Source: Gelidibacter salicanalis
Lineage (GTDB): Bacteria > Bacteroidota > Bacteroidia > Flavobacteriales > Flavobacteriaceae
DNA: 64,000 nt
Direction: 5' to 3'
Assembly: GCF_016469035.1 (NCBI RefSeq)
Contig: NZ_JAEHJZ010000004.1
Location: 173,173 to 237,172 of the forward strand
The translations under genes were made by a program, and so were the position numbers. Below the pieces are notes generated by a model, which saw only the letters and a program-made list of their open reading frames with translations, searched no databases and was not told the DNA's origin. The stretch's first letter is position 1. Each line of letters starts with the position of its first letter. Shown here piece by piece: positions 1-8,041 of the stretch.

Positions 1-1
1 A

Positions 2-724
2 CCACTAAACGCACAACAGCATGTAGATTTTGTACCTTTGGGCGACTTAACAACAGTTGAACAAATTTTAAAACAAGGTGAAACCTGTGCCGTAATTATT
101 GAGTGCATACAAGGTGTTGGTGGTTTGGACGAAAGTACTCCAGAATTTTACCAAGGTCTCGAAAAGTTATGTAAGTCTTATAATGTAATGTTGATTGCTG
201 ATGAGGTGCAATCGGGTTTTGGTAGAACAGGCGATTTTTTTGCTTTTCAAAAATACGGATGGACGCCAGATATTATTGCCATGGCAAAAGGCATGGGCAA
301 CGGCTTCCCCATTGGTGGTATTTTGATTCACCCAAGTATTAAAGCGTCGTTTGGTTTGTTGGGCACTACTTTTGGCGGCAACCATTTAGCTTGTGCAGCG
401 TCTTTAGCGGTTTTGAAAGTTTTGGAATCGGAAAAGTTGATGGAAAATGCAGATGCAATGTCAGGGTATTTTATTCAGAAGACTCAGCAACTATCCCATT
501 TAAAAAAGATCAAAGGCCGTGGATTAATGTTAGGGTTAGAGTTCGACTTTCCAGTCGCAGAGTTACGAAAAAACCTCATCCACAAGCATAAGATGTTTAC
601 TGGCAGTGCCAAAAATCCTAATTTAATACGGATTCTTCCACCATTGACGATTCAGACGAAGCATATTGATTTGTTTTTTGAAGCGTTAAAACAGGAGTTG
701 TTATTGATGAATGGTGGACAGTAG
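2..724 (+). CDS. argD: Acetylornithine aminotransferase, C-terminal part (5' end outside window)
   Basis: The reading frame is open from base 2, so the gene starts before the window and about 240 C-terminal residues are present. It is a class III PLP-dependent aminotransferase. Visible motifs are the IIECIQGVGG segment, LIADEVQSGFGRTG (the aspartate that contacts the PLP pyridine nitrogen), the catalytic lysine in AMAKGMGNGFPIG, and the TTFGGNHLACAA block. These are typical of ArgD, which transfers an amino group from glutamate to N-acetyl (or N-succinyl) glutamate semialdehyde in arginine synthesis. The carbamoyltransferase, kinase and deacylase genes that follow on the same strand support ArgD over ornithine or GABA aminotransferase. 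The first ATG-like codon inside the window (TTG at 38) is not the real start. Confidence 0.93.
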   Translation, partial: PLNAQQHVDFVPLGDLTTVEQILKQGETCAVIIECIQGVGGLDESTPEFYQGLEKLCKSYNVMLIADEVQSGFGRTGDFFAFQKYGWTPDIIAMAKGMGNGFPIGGILIHPSIKASFGLLGTTFGGNHLACAASLAVLKVLESEKLMENADAMSGYFIQKTQQLSHLKKIKGRGLMLGLEFDFPVAELRKNLIHKHKMFTGSAKNPNLIRILPPLTIQTKHIDLFFEALKQELLLMNGGQ

Positions 725-729
725 TAACG

Positions 730-762
730 AAACCTCACAGGTTTCAAAAACCTGTGAGGTTT
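730..762. repeat. Perfect 15-bp inverted repeat, intergenic hairpin
   Basis: The arms AAACCTCACAGGTTT at 730-744 and AAACCTGTGAGGTTT at 748-762 are exact reverse complements separated by three bases. The hairpin lies six bases after the argD stop. A second copy of the same family sits after the next gene at 1793-1817. The lack of a strong T-run and the presence of a family member after each gene suggest a dispersed palindromic repeat that may also act as a terminator or mRNA stabiliser. Confidence 0.8.
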
Positions 763-796
763 GAGTACACAACAATTGAAGTTTAATTAAAGAGAT

Positions 797-831
797 TCCC
801 GCTGGAGTTTATCTTGAGCGGAGTCGAAAGA
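797..831 (+). repeat. Dispersed repeat (CCCGCTGGA...GAGCGGAGTC family), copy 1
   Basis: The segment resembles 1844-1883 and, on the opposite strand, 7932-7972. All share a core reading TTTATCTTGAGCGGAGT or close to it. Each copy lies just ahead of or between biosynthesis genes. Here it directly precedes the ribosome-binding region of the carbamoyltransferase gene. It looks like a mobile intergenic repeat of this genome; no function can be read from it. Confidence 0.65.
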
Positions 832-843
832 CAGGAAGTGAAC

Positions 844-1779
844 ATGAAAAAATACACCGAAATAAAAGACATTTCCAATCTTTCTGAGATGATTAAGGAA
901 GCTATCTTACTCAAAATGCAACCCTTTGAATTTTCGGAATTAGGAAAACATAAAACCTTAGTCATGTTGTTTTTCAACTCGAGTTTAAGAACCCGATTAA
1001 GTACTGAAAAAGCAGCACGTAACTTAGGGATGCATGTCAGCATATTAAACGTTAACGACGCTTGGAATATTGAATTTGAAGATGGCAGCATCATGAATGC
1101 CAATAGTTCTGAACACATCAAGGAAGCTGCGCAAGTGATCTCTCAGTATGCTGATATTATCGCCGTACGGGCCTTCCCTAGCCTTACAGATAAAGTGAAG
1201 GACGCTTCTGAATTCATACTTAAAAGTTTTATAAAATACGCGACGGTGCCAATTGTCAATATGGAAAGTGCCACCGCACATCCGTTGCAAGCCTTGGCAG
1301 ACGCCATTACGATTACAGAACTTTCTGAGACCCGCAAACCTAAGGTGGTATTATCTTGGGCACCACATCCAAAAGCATTGCCGCAGGCGGTAGCCAATTC
1401 TTTTGTAGAAATGATGCTAGAAATGGATGTTGATTTGACCATTACGCATCCTGAAGGTTATGAACTTGATGAACGTGTTACCAGAAACACTCCTATTAAT
1501 CACAATCAAGAAGAAGCACTAGAAGACGCCGATTTTGTCTATGTTAAAAACTGGAGCAATTATAAAGACTATGGAAAGGTTCTAAATGAAGATCCAAATT
1601 GGATGATGACCCAAAAAAAATTGGGCAATGCCAAATTTATGCACTGTTTACCGGTAAGACGAAATGTGGTAGTAGAAGATGCGGTTTTGGATGGCTATCA
1701 ATCCGTGGTCATCAATCAAGCCAGCAATCGCACTTTTGCTGCGCAGGTTGTTCTGAAGAAAATATTAGAGAGTTTGTAA
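844..1779 (+). CDS. argF': N-acetyl- or N-succinylornithine carbamoyltransferase
   Basis: The product of about 311 residues belongs to the aspartate/ornithine carbamoyltransferase fold. The carbamoyl-phosphate site appears as SSLRTR near residues 45-50 and the C-terminal HCLPVRR near residue 266. The HPLQALADA segment is also typical. Bacteroidetes use an acylated-ornithine carbamoyltransferase instead of ArgF; whether this one prefers acetyl or succinyl substrate cannot be read here. I chose ATG 844 because AGGAAG lies seven bases before it and the family N-terminus begins MKKYTE. An upstream in-frame TTG at 814 would put part of the dispersed repeat into the protein. The gene sits between argD and argB, consistent with the acylated-intermediate route, with the deacylase acting later. 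Confidence 0.92.
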   Translation: MKKYTEIKDISNLSEMIKEAILLKMQPFEFSELGKHKTLVMLFFNSSLRTRLSTEKAARNLGMHVSILNVNDAWNIEFEDGSIMNANSSEHIKEAAQVISQYADIIAVRAFPSLTDKVKDASEFILKSFIKYATVPIVNMESATAHPLQALADAITITELSETRKPKVVLSWAPHPKALPQAVANSFVEMMLEMDVDLTITHPEGYELDERVTRNTPINHNQEEALEDADFVYVKNWSNYKDYGKVLNEDPNWMMTQKKLGNAKFMHCLPVRRNVVVEDAVLDGYQSVVINQASNRTFAAQVVLKKILESL

Positions 1780-1792
1780 CTTTTTTAGAGAC

Positions 1793-1817
1793 CTCACAGG
1801 TTTTGAAAACCTGTGAG
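1793..1817. repeat. Inverted repeat, second copy of the CTCACAGGTTTT hairpin
   Basis: Arms CTCACAGGTTTT (1793-1804) and AAAACCTGTGAG (1806-1817) form a 12-bp stem with a one-base loop. It lies 13 bases after the carbamoyltransferase stop and shares the CTCACAGGTTT core with the hairpin at 730-762. It may act as a terminator, but the same sequence after two different genes points to a dispersed palindromic repeat. Confidence 0.75.
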
Positions 1818-1843
1818 ATCTTAAGAAGATAAAAAATAATGAT

Positions 1844-1883
1844 ACCCGCTGGAATTCATCTTGAGCGGAGTCAAAAGACGGGC
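1844..1883 (+). repeat. Dispersed repeat (CCCGCTGGA...GAGCGGAGTC family), copy 2
   Basis: Second copy of the element at 797-831, with a matching core (ATCTTGAGCGGAGTC) and an extended end (AAAGACGGG) that complements its beginning (CCCG), so it can fold on itself. It ends six bases before the argB start codon and probably forms part of the argB leader. Confidence 0.6.
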
Positions 1884-1888
1884 ATACT

Positions 1889-2665
1889 ATGAAAACACTA
1901 AAAATCATAAAAATAGGCGGTAATATTATTGATAATGACACTGCGCTATCAGCATTTTTAGATACTTTCGCAGCAATCCAATCACCTAAGATATTGGTTC
2001 ATGGCGGTGGGAAATTAGCAACGCAACTAGCAAATCAACTCGGACTTGAAGTGAAGCTAATTGACGGGCGACGCATTACAGATCAAGTCACCTTAGACCT
2101 CATCACCATGGTATATGCGGGGAAAATCAATAAAAACATCGTAGCGCAATTACAATCCAAAAACTGTAATGCCATCGGCTTTTCGGGTGCTGATGGGAAT
2201 ACCATCGTTTCTAAAAAACGTCCTGTAAAAACAACCGATTTCGGTTTTGTGGGCGATGTTGAAAAAGTAAACACCAAAATTTTACAAATGTTGTTAGACC
2301 ATAAAGTGACGCCCGTATTTTGCGCTCTAACTCACGATAAAAAGGGACAGCTGTTAAATACGAACGCTGATACCATTGCCTCAGAATTGGCTATTGGTTT
2401 TGCAGACCAATATCAAACCGAATTGTATTATTGCTTTGAAAAAAATGGCGTCATGAGAGACATTTCGGATGAAACTTCAGTCATTAAGGAGATTACCACC
2501 CAAACCTATCAAGGGTTAATTGATGATAAGCTCATCGTTGATGGTATGCTTCCCAAATTGAACAATTGCATTCACGCCGTCGAAAAAAATGTTTATAAGG
2601 TCTGTATCGGTAAACCGGAAATGTTATTTGATGAGACCGCAAATTTTACAACCATTAGCAAATGA
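1889..2665 (+). CDS. argB: Acetylglutamate (or succinylglutamate) kinase
   Basis: The 258-residue product is an amino-acid kinase fold enzyme of normal ArgB length for Bacteroidetes. It begins with the glycine-lysine phosphate loop IKIGGN (residues 7-12), followed by LVHGGGKLAT, the DGRR substrate segment, and a C-terminal GMLPKLNNC motif typical of ArgB. It phosphorylates the N-acylglutamate gamma-carboxylate, the second step of arginine synthesis. The stop codon overlaps the start of the next gene by four bases (ATGA), so the two are translationally coupled. No arginine-sensing N-terminal helix, as in inhibited ArgB forms, is apparent. Confidence 0.94.
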   Translation: MKTLKIIKIGGNIIDNDTALSAFLDTFAAIQSPKILVHGGGKLATQLANQLGLEVKLIDGRRITDQVTLDLITMVYAGKINKNIVAQLQSKNCNAIGFSGADGNTIVSKKRPVKTTDFGFVGDVEKVNTKILQMLLDHKVTPVFCALTHDKKGQLLNTNADTIASELAIGFADQYQTELYYCFEKNGVMRDISDETSVIKEITTQTYQGLIDDKLIVDGMLPKLNNCIHAVEKNVYKVCIGKPEMLFDETANFTTISK

Positions 2666-3723
2666 TAGAAAAACTGACCACAGATGCCATTGCATTGCTT
2701 AAAAAGTTAATCGAAACGCCATCCTTTTCATCTGAAGAAGATCAAACGGCCACGCTTATCGAGCAATGGTTTGAAAAACAGAATATTCCTTACACACGAA
2801 CAATAAACAACGTTTGGACAATAAACAAGCATTTTGACGATTCCAAACCGACCTTATTGCTCAATTCGCACCACGACACGGTCAGACCAAACACCGCTTA
2901 CACTAAAGATCCTTTTAAAGCGATTGTGGAAGACGGGAAATTATTTGGATTGGGAAGTAATGATGCTGGAGGTTGTTTAGTGTCGTTAATAGCGACGTTT
3001 ACCTATTTTTATGAGCGTCCCAACCTCAATTATAATATAGTGTTGGTAGCATCCGCAGAAGAAGAAAGCAGCGGACCTAACGGACTTAATAGCATGTTGG
3101 CGGTTATTCCGCACATTGATGTGGCTATTGTAGGCGAACCCACCTTGATGCAGCTCGCCGTTGCTGAAAAAGGGCTAGTAGTGTTTGACGCCAAAGTAAA
3201 AGGCACGCCAAGTCATGCCGCGCATCCTAATGAGGATAACGCCATTTATAATACGATTGAAGTTCTACAATGGTTTAAAAACTATAAATTTGATAAGGTT
3301 TCTGCCGCTTTAGGAGAGGTTAAAATGACGGTTTCTCAAATTAATGCAGGAAAACAACACAATGCCATTCCTGCAGAAGTGGATCTGGTGGTAGATGTGC
3401 GGGTGAATGATTGCTACACTAACGCTGAAATTGTGGAAATTCTCCAAAAAGAATCGCCGTGCAGTAGCATCATCCCTAGAAGTTTACGCTTAAACTCGTC
3501 GTCCATTCCAGAAGATCATGCACTAGTAAAGGCTGGAATCGCTTTAGGAAGATCAACCTACGGGTCGCCAACACTTTCAGATCAGGCAACCTTGACTTGT
3601 CCGTCGTTAAAATTGGGCCCTGGCGATAGTACACGATCACATTCTGCGGATGAATTTATTTATATTCGTGAGATTGAGGATGGGATTGGGTTGTATGTGA
3701 AGTTGTTGGAACGGATAGTATAA
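2662..3723 (+). CDS. argE: M20-family deacylase, acetylornithine deacetylase-like
   Basis: The 353-residue product is an M20 metallopeptidase-family protein. Metal-ligand and catalytic motifs are visible: NSHHDTV (first His-Asp pair), GLGSNDAGG (bridging Asp), AEEESSGPNG (catalytic and metal Glu), VGEPT, and the late HSADEFI histidine. It would remove the acyl group from N-acetylornithine or N-acetylcitrulline. In genomes using an acylated-ornithine carbamoyltransferase, the deacylase acts after carbamoylation, so citrulline is the likely product. It overlaps argB by four bases. The symbol follows position and family; a succinyl-specific activity is equally possible. Confidence 0.88.
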   Translation: MIEKLTTDAIALLKKLIETPSFSSEEDQTATLIEQWFEKQNIPYTRTINNVWTINKHFDDSKPTLLLNSHHDTVRPNTAYTKDPFKAIVEDGKLFGLGSNDAGGCLVSLIATFTYFYERPNLNYNIVLVASAEEESSGPNGLNSMLAVIPHIDVAIVGEPTLMQLAVAEKGLVVFDAKVKGTPSHAAHPNEDNAIYNTIEVLQWFKNYKFDKVSAALGEVKMTVSQINAGKQHNAIPAEVDLVVDVRVNDCYTNAEIVEILQKESPCSSIIPRSLRLNSSSIPEDHALVKAGIALGRSTYGSPTLSDQATLTCPSLKLGPGDSTRSHSADEFIYIREIEDGIGLYVKLLERIV

Positions 3724-4160
3724 GTAGAGACAAGAACCAAGAATAGAGAGACAAGACTTGATTTTGCTTCCATTGAAGTTCGTAGCTCAAAATGAAAATT
3801 TATAGCTTAGGATAGTTGACTTTTGAAGTATAAAAGTAGAATCAAGAACCAAGAATAGAGAATCAAGACTTGATTCTGACTTCAATTGAAGTTTTAGTTC
3901 AATAAGAAAATTTGTCGCATAAAACAGTTCACCTATGAAGTTATGGGGTAAAGAAATTAGTAGCGATAAACTAAAAAACAGAATAAAGAATCAAGAACAG
4001 AGAGCCAAGACTTGATTTTGACTTCAAATGGAGTCTTAGTCTACTTATGAAGTTGAAAGGTGAAGTAATTAGTAGCGATACTCTATAGAAATAGAATAAA
4101 GAACCAAGAACAGAGAGCTAAGACTTGATTTTTGGTTCAAAATGAAAATTAATTAATAAA
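3724..4160 (+). repeat. Four imperfect direct repeats between the deacylase gene and argH
   Basis: A block close to GAATCAAGAACCAAGAATAG, followed by AAGACTTGATTYTG, recurs near 3725, 3836, 3979 and 4090, a spacing of about 110-145 bases. Each unit carries a small palindrome (AATCAAG/CTTGATT) and a downstream GAAGTT segment. The copies differ at several positions and the spacer sequences are themselves related, so this is an expanded intergenic repeat, not a CRISPR array. The end near 4168-4190 (GATTCCTGCCTTCGCAGGGA) is another small hairpin. No gene is seen. Confidence 0.75.
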
Positions 4161-4200
4161 AATGAAAGTGGGAGGAGATTCCTGCCTTCGCAGGGATGTT

Positions 4201-5478
4201 ATGAAACTTTGGGATAAAGGAATAAGTATCGATAAAAAAATAGAACAATTCACTGTTGGAAACGATAGGGAAATTGATTTGCATATTGCCAAATATGATG
4301 TGCAGGCCTCTTTGGCCCATGCTAAAATGCTGAAGTCAATTGGAATTTTAACAGCAGACGAATTGGTACAGTTACAAGGTGGGTTACAAACTTTAGCAAA
4401 AGAAATTGAAGACGGCACGTTTAAAATTGATGCACAGTTTGAAGATGTACATTCTAAAATCGAGTTTGAACTGACCAAAACATTGGGTGAGGTTGGTAAG
4501 AAAATCCACACGGCGCGTTCTAGAAATGATCAAGTTTTAGTAGCCTTGCAGTTGTTCTACAAAGAAAATCTTGGCCTTATTCACGAGAAAACTGAGGTGT
4601 TTTTCAACACGTTGTTGAATTTGGCTGAGACCCACAAAAAAGCCTTGCTTCCTGGTTATACACACCTTCAAGTGGCTATGCCATCTTCCTTCGGTTTATG
4701 GTTTTCTGCCTATGCTGAGTTGCTAATTGACGATGTTTATATGCTTAGTGCCGCTTTAAAAACGGTAGATCAAAATCCGTTAGGATCTGCGGCGGGTTAT
4801 GGCAGTTCTTTCGGGATTGATCGAGAATTGACCACTAAGGAACTTCAATTCGCGACCTTGAAATACAACGTGGTGGCCGCTCAAATGGCGCGTGGTAAAA
4901 GTGAGCGTACCATTGCGATGACTTTGGGTAGTTTGTGCAACACTATGGCCCGATTTGCTATGGATATTTGCCTTTATATGAGTCAAAATTTTGGGTTCAT
5001 CACTTTCCCTGACGAACTGACCACAGGAAGTAGTATTATGCCCCATAAAAAAAATCCTGACGTGTTTGAATTGATTCGTGGAAAGTGTAATAAAATTCAA
5101 GCCTTACAAACCGAAATGGTGTTAATTACCAATAATCTTCCAAGTGGCTACCATCGCGATTACCAATTGTTGAAAGAGAATATGATTCTAGCCATCAATG
5201 ATGTGAAGGATATTTTGGATATTTTCACCTATGCCATTCAGCAAATTGAGGTCAAGGATATCGATTTAAATGATGCCAAATATCAGTATTTATTTACGGT
5301 GGACAATATTAATACCTTGGTAGAGGGTGGAATGAGTTTCCGTGAGGCTTATCAGATTATTGGGAAACAGGTACAAGAAGGGACTTACAAACCAGATACT
5401 TCTAAGGAACATTCGCATGTGGGAAGTATTGGGAATTTGTGTTTAGAACAGATTAAAGCGAAGTTTCCGAAGCTGTAA
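4201..5478 (+). CDS. argH: Argininosuccinate lyase
   Basis: The product of 425 residues splits argininosuccinate to arginine and fumarate, the last step of the pathway. The fumarase/aspartase superfamily signature GSSIMPHKKNP lies near residues 277-287. HTARSRNDQV and the PGYTHLQ segment with the catalytic His are also present. An in-frame ATG at 4162 would add 13 residues coded by a hairpin repeat, so I chose ATG 4201, where the normal family N-terminus (MKLWDKG) begins. argG is not in the window and probably lies upstream of argD. Confidence 0.94.
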   Translation: MKLWDKGISIDKKIEQFTVGNDREIDLHIAKYDVQASLAHAKMLKSIGILTADELVQLQGGLQTLAKEIEDGTFKIDAQFEDVHSKIEFELTKTLGEVGKKIHTARSRNDQVLVALQLFYKENLGLIHEKTEVFFNTLLNLAETHKKALLPGYTHLQVAMPSSFGLWFSAYAELLIDDVYMLSAALKTVDQNPLGSAAGYGSSFGIDRELTTKELQFATLKYNVVAAQMARGKSERTIAMTLGSLCNTMARFAMDICLYMSQNFGFITFPDELTTGSSIMPHKKNPDVFELIRGKCNKIQALQTEMVLITNNLPSGYHRDYQLLKENMILAINDVKDILDIFTYAIQQIEVKDIDLNDAKYQYLFTVDNINTLVEGGMSFREAYQIIGKQVQEGTYKPDTSKEHSHVGSIGNLCLEQIKAKFPKL

Positions 5479-6090
5479 TATATTTTCGTTTTGATAAATT
5501 ATTGTTCATTTTTTTATTCGTCCATATTATTTTTGCCAATAGAACTCATGATGTGCTGCGCAGTTACTTGATTAAAAAAACGAACCAAAAAAAATCAAGA
5601 CGCTCTAAGGAAATTACTCATTAATATTTATTTTGTTTTTGGTATTCGTGAATGTTTCCATTTGCTTCGCACCATTCGCTTAGTTCCATTAAGAATTCGT
5701 TTTCAATAAAACGCTAGTGTATGTTGGCCTTTATTTCGTTTTTTAACAACATCTACAGCTCATTATTTCTGTCGATCGTCGTTTTCCGCTATTGCGAAAT
5801 CTCAAGTAAAATCAAATTTTAGCTGCTAATTCATAAGTTATCCTACATATTAACTTTTTATTGCTACAAATATAGCTTTCAACATATTAAAGCATCAGTG
5901 TCCCAATTTCACTCAGAGTGATTGGGCAAATTTAATTTAGAATAACGATTGTTTATCAGTCAGTTACAATTCAAGTCTTTGTTCTTTTCCCGAGCTATCG
6001 GGACTATAAGCGTAGCGCCTGCCTGCCGGCGAGGCAGGATCTTAATTCTTTATCGGACAATAATGATATTAAGACTAATTTACTCTATAA
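5479..6090. other. Intergenic region between argH and leuB, no intact gene
   Basis: About 600 AT-rich bases separate the two convergent operons. On the - strand around 5754-5620 there is a short coding-like stretch (ending in FLMELSEWCEANGNIHEYQ) interrupted by a TAG, which could be a decayed small gene. CTTGATT and AATCAAG flank a short segment near 5570-5600. Nothing else is recognisable apart from the two hairpins at 5988-6038. Confidence 0.5.
5988..6038. repeat. Paired hairpins of a dispersed intergenic repeat
   Basis: TCCCGAGCTATCGGGA at 5988-6003 is an inverted repeat, followed by CCTGCCT...AGGCAGG at 6018-6038 with a 7-bp stem. The GC-rich pair stands out from its AT-rich surroundings and resembles repetitive extragenic palindromes. 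No coding potential. Confidence 0.65.
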
Positions 6091-6097
6091 ACAACGA

Positions 6098-6121
6098 AAA
6101 GCATCCTTAAAAGGATGCTTT
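6098..6121 (-). terminator. Rho-independent terminator of the leucine operon
   Basis: AAAGCATCCTT and AAGGATGCTTT form an 11-bp stem with a two-base loop, 42 bases past the leuB stop. Read on the - strand the stem is followed by a short T-rich stretch. Because argH converges from the other side it may serve both directions. Confidence 0.75.
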
Positions 6122-6163
6122 CCTGAAGTTCTACTATCTAAATATCCGACTAACTATATTAAC

Positions 6164-7282
6164 TTAAATAATAGTAGACTGTCCTAAATGTATGTTTGTA
6201 AAGTTCATGTTGGTGTCTTTTGGATTGTTGATAAAATCCTCTATAAAATCGCCCACTTTTGTTGTGGTAATATGATTGAATTTACTGTTGAGCTCTGGTG
6301 TGGTGATGTTTAGTTTTAACGATTTCTCTACGCCTTCCCGAATCAATTCTGCTTCTTCAAAAAGTTCAAAATGATCCAATAACATGGCTGCCGATAAAAT
6401 AGATGCAATCGGATTGGCTATCCCTAAATCTTTTGCCTGCGGATAAGAGCCGTGGATTGGCTCGAACATGGAGAAGTAATCACCAACTGATGCAGAGGCT
6501 AAAAGTCCGATAGAACCCCCAATAACGCTTGCCTCGTCACTAATGATATCGCCAAACATATTTTCTGTAAGGATCACATCAAATTGTTTCGGGTTTAAGA
6601 TAATCTGCATGGCTGCATTGTCCACAAATAAATACTCCAGCTTCACATCTTTATAATCTTCTGACACTTCCGTGACCACTTTTCGCCATAAACGCGACGA
6701 TTCTAAAACATTGGCTTTATCGACTAAAGTTACTTTGCGTTTTCTAGATTGTGCGGCTTTGAAGGCCAAATGCGTGATACGCTCAATTTCAACACGTGAA
6801 TACACGCATAAATCTGACGCCGTGTTGCCATCCTCACTAAGGGTTTTCTCCCCAAAATAAATGCCTCCGGTCAATTCTCTATAAATACAAATATCCGTGC
6901 CTTTTATAAATTGTTTTTTTAGAGGCGATTTATCCAAAAGTGTATCATAGGCTTTTACTGGTCTGATGTTCGCAAATAAACCCAACTCTTTACGAAGTTT
7001 TAATAGGCCTTGTTCAGGACGCACTTTGGCTGACGGATTGTTATCATATTTTGGATCGCCGATGGCACCAAACAGAATAGCGTCGGAATTTTTGCATAAA
7101 TCGAGCGTTTTTTTAGGCAATGGATCACCCGTTTCATCAATTGCTACGGCTCCTACTGAAGCGTATTTAAATTGAAATGAATGATCAAATTCTTGGGCAA
7201 TGGCTTTCAAAACTTTAACAGCTTGAGCGGTTACCTCTGGTCCTACGCCATCTCCTGGCAATACTGCTATTTTTAATTTCAT
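6164..7282 (-). CDS. leuB: 3-isopropylmalate dehydrogenase
   Basis: The 372-residue product carries the isocitrate/isopropylmalate dehydrogenase motifs: the N-terminal IAVLPGDGVGPEV, the substrate-binding RPEQGLLKLRKEL arginines, YRELTGGIYFG, VDNAAMQ, and NMFGDIISDEAS with the metal-binding aspartates. It oxidises and decarboxylates 3-isopropylmalate with NAD+ in leucine synthesis. It is last in the leuACDB operon, 54 bases after leuD. The C-terminus (about 20 residues after DFIEDFINN) is a little longer than usual and contains no recognised motif. Confidence 0.95.
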   Translation of the reverse strand: MKLKIAVLPGDGVGPEVTAQAVKVLKAIAQEFDHSFQFKYASVGAVAIDETGDPLPKKTLDLCKNSDAILFGAIGDPKYDNNPSAKVRPEQGLLKLRKELGLFANIRPVKAYDTLLDKSPLKKQFIKGTDICIYRELTGGIYFGEKTLSEDGNTASDLCVYSRVEIERITHLAFKAAQSRKRKVTLVDKANVLESSRLWRKVVTEVSEDYKDVKLEYLFVDNAAMQIILNPKQFDVILTENMFGDIISDEASVIGGSIGLLASASVGDYFSMFEPIHGSYPQAKDLGIANPIASILSAAMLLDHFELFEEAELIREGVEKSLKLNITTPELNSKFNHITTTKVGDFIEDFINNPKDTNMNFTNIHLGQSTII

Positions 7283-7336
7283 ATAGTTGTGGTGAAAGTT
7301 TCTTAATGACCTTCCTGTTTTAGTTATAAATTGTGC

Positions 7337-7924
7337 TTAAATAAGCGTTTTTTCAAATTGTTCTATGGTGTCCTTTTTACTCAATAAATAATCAATATCG
7401 TCATAGCCATTGATCATACAGGTTTTTTTGTAGGCATCAATTTCAAAAGATTCTACGTGATTTGTACTGGCAATGCCGATGGTTTGTGCTACTAAATCGA
7501 CGGTAATTTTTGTTTTAGGATTCGCTTTAATCGTGGTCATTAATACCTTTAAAAATTCAGGAGACACCTGAACCGGAAGTAAGCCGTTATTAAGCGCGTT
7601 GCCTTTAAAAATATCCGCAAAAAAGCTGGATACAATGACTTTAAAACCATAATCGGTCAACGCCCAAGCGGCGTGCTCTCGACTACTGCCGCAGCCAAAA
7701 TTATCGCCCGCCACTAAAATCGGTCCGTCATACTGTGGTTGATTCAGCACAAAATCTATGTTGACAGTACCATCCTTTTGGAAACGCCAATCCCTAAAGG
7801 CATTTTCTCCAAAACCATCACGATTCGTGGCTTTTAAAAACCGCGCCGGAATGATCTGGTCCGTATCGACGTTTTCAATGTCTAATGGAACGGCTGTTGC
7901 GGTTAATGTTTTAAATTTTTCCAT
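7337..7924 (-). CDS. leuD: 3-isopropylmalate dehydratase, small subunit
   Basis: The 195-residue product is the swivelling aconitase domain 4 subunit. Diagnostic motifs are [12 protein letters not shown] near residues 20-31 and [16 protein letters not shown], which supplies substrate-binding Ser/Arg residues. It pairs with LeuC to isomerise 2- to 3-isopropylmalate. The gene follows leuC after 117 bases that contain a dispersed repeat, which is unusual spacing for an otherwise tight operon. Confidence 0.95.
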   Translation of the reverse strand: MEKFKTLTATAVPLDIENVDTDQIIPARFLKATNRDGFGENAFRDWRFQKDGTVNIDFVLNQPQYDGPILVAGDNFGCGSSREHAAWALTDYGFKVIVSSFFADIFKGNALNNGLLPVQVSPEFLKVLMTTIKANPKTKITVDLVAQTIGIASTNHVESFEIDAYKKTCMINGYDDIDYLLSKKDTIEQFEKTLI

Positions 7925-7931
7925 CTATTGT

Positions 7932-7972
7932 GAGTCTTTCTACTCCGCTCAAGATAAACTCAGGCGGGTATC
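7932..7972 (-). repeat. Dispersed repeat (GAGCGGAGT family), copy 3, in the leuC-leuD gap
   Basis: On the - strand this reads as TACCCGCCTGAGTTTATCTTGAGCGGAGTA and matches the copies at 797-831 and 1844-1883. It has the same orientation relative to the downstream gene (just ahead of leuD), so all three copies sit in translation leaders. Confidence 0.6.
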
Positions 7973-8041
7973 TCTTTACTTATTAATTATATATTTTTTA
8001 CCACTAATTCACCACTCTGAATTGGATTCAGAATCACAACA

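Noticed and set aside
3724-4160. CRISPR array
   Set aside because: Repeats are imperfect, spaced by 110-145 bases, and the spacers resemble each other; there are no cas genes.
5620-5754. Small - strand gene in the argH-leuB gap
   Set aside because: It has a coding-like flavour but is interrupted by a TAG and matches nothing I recognise; noted only in the intergenic entry.
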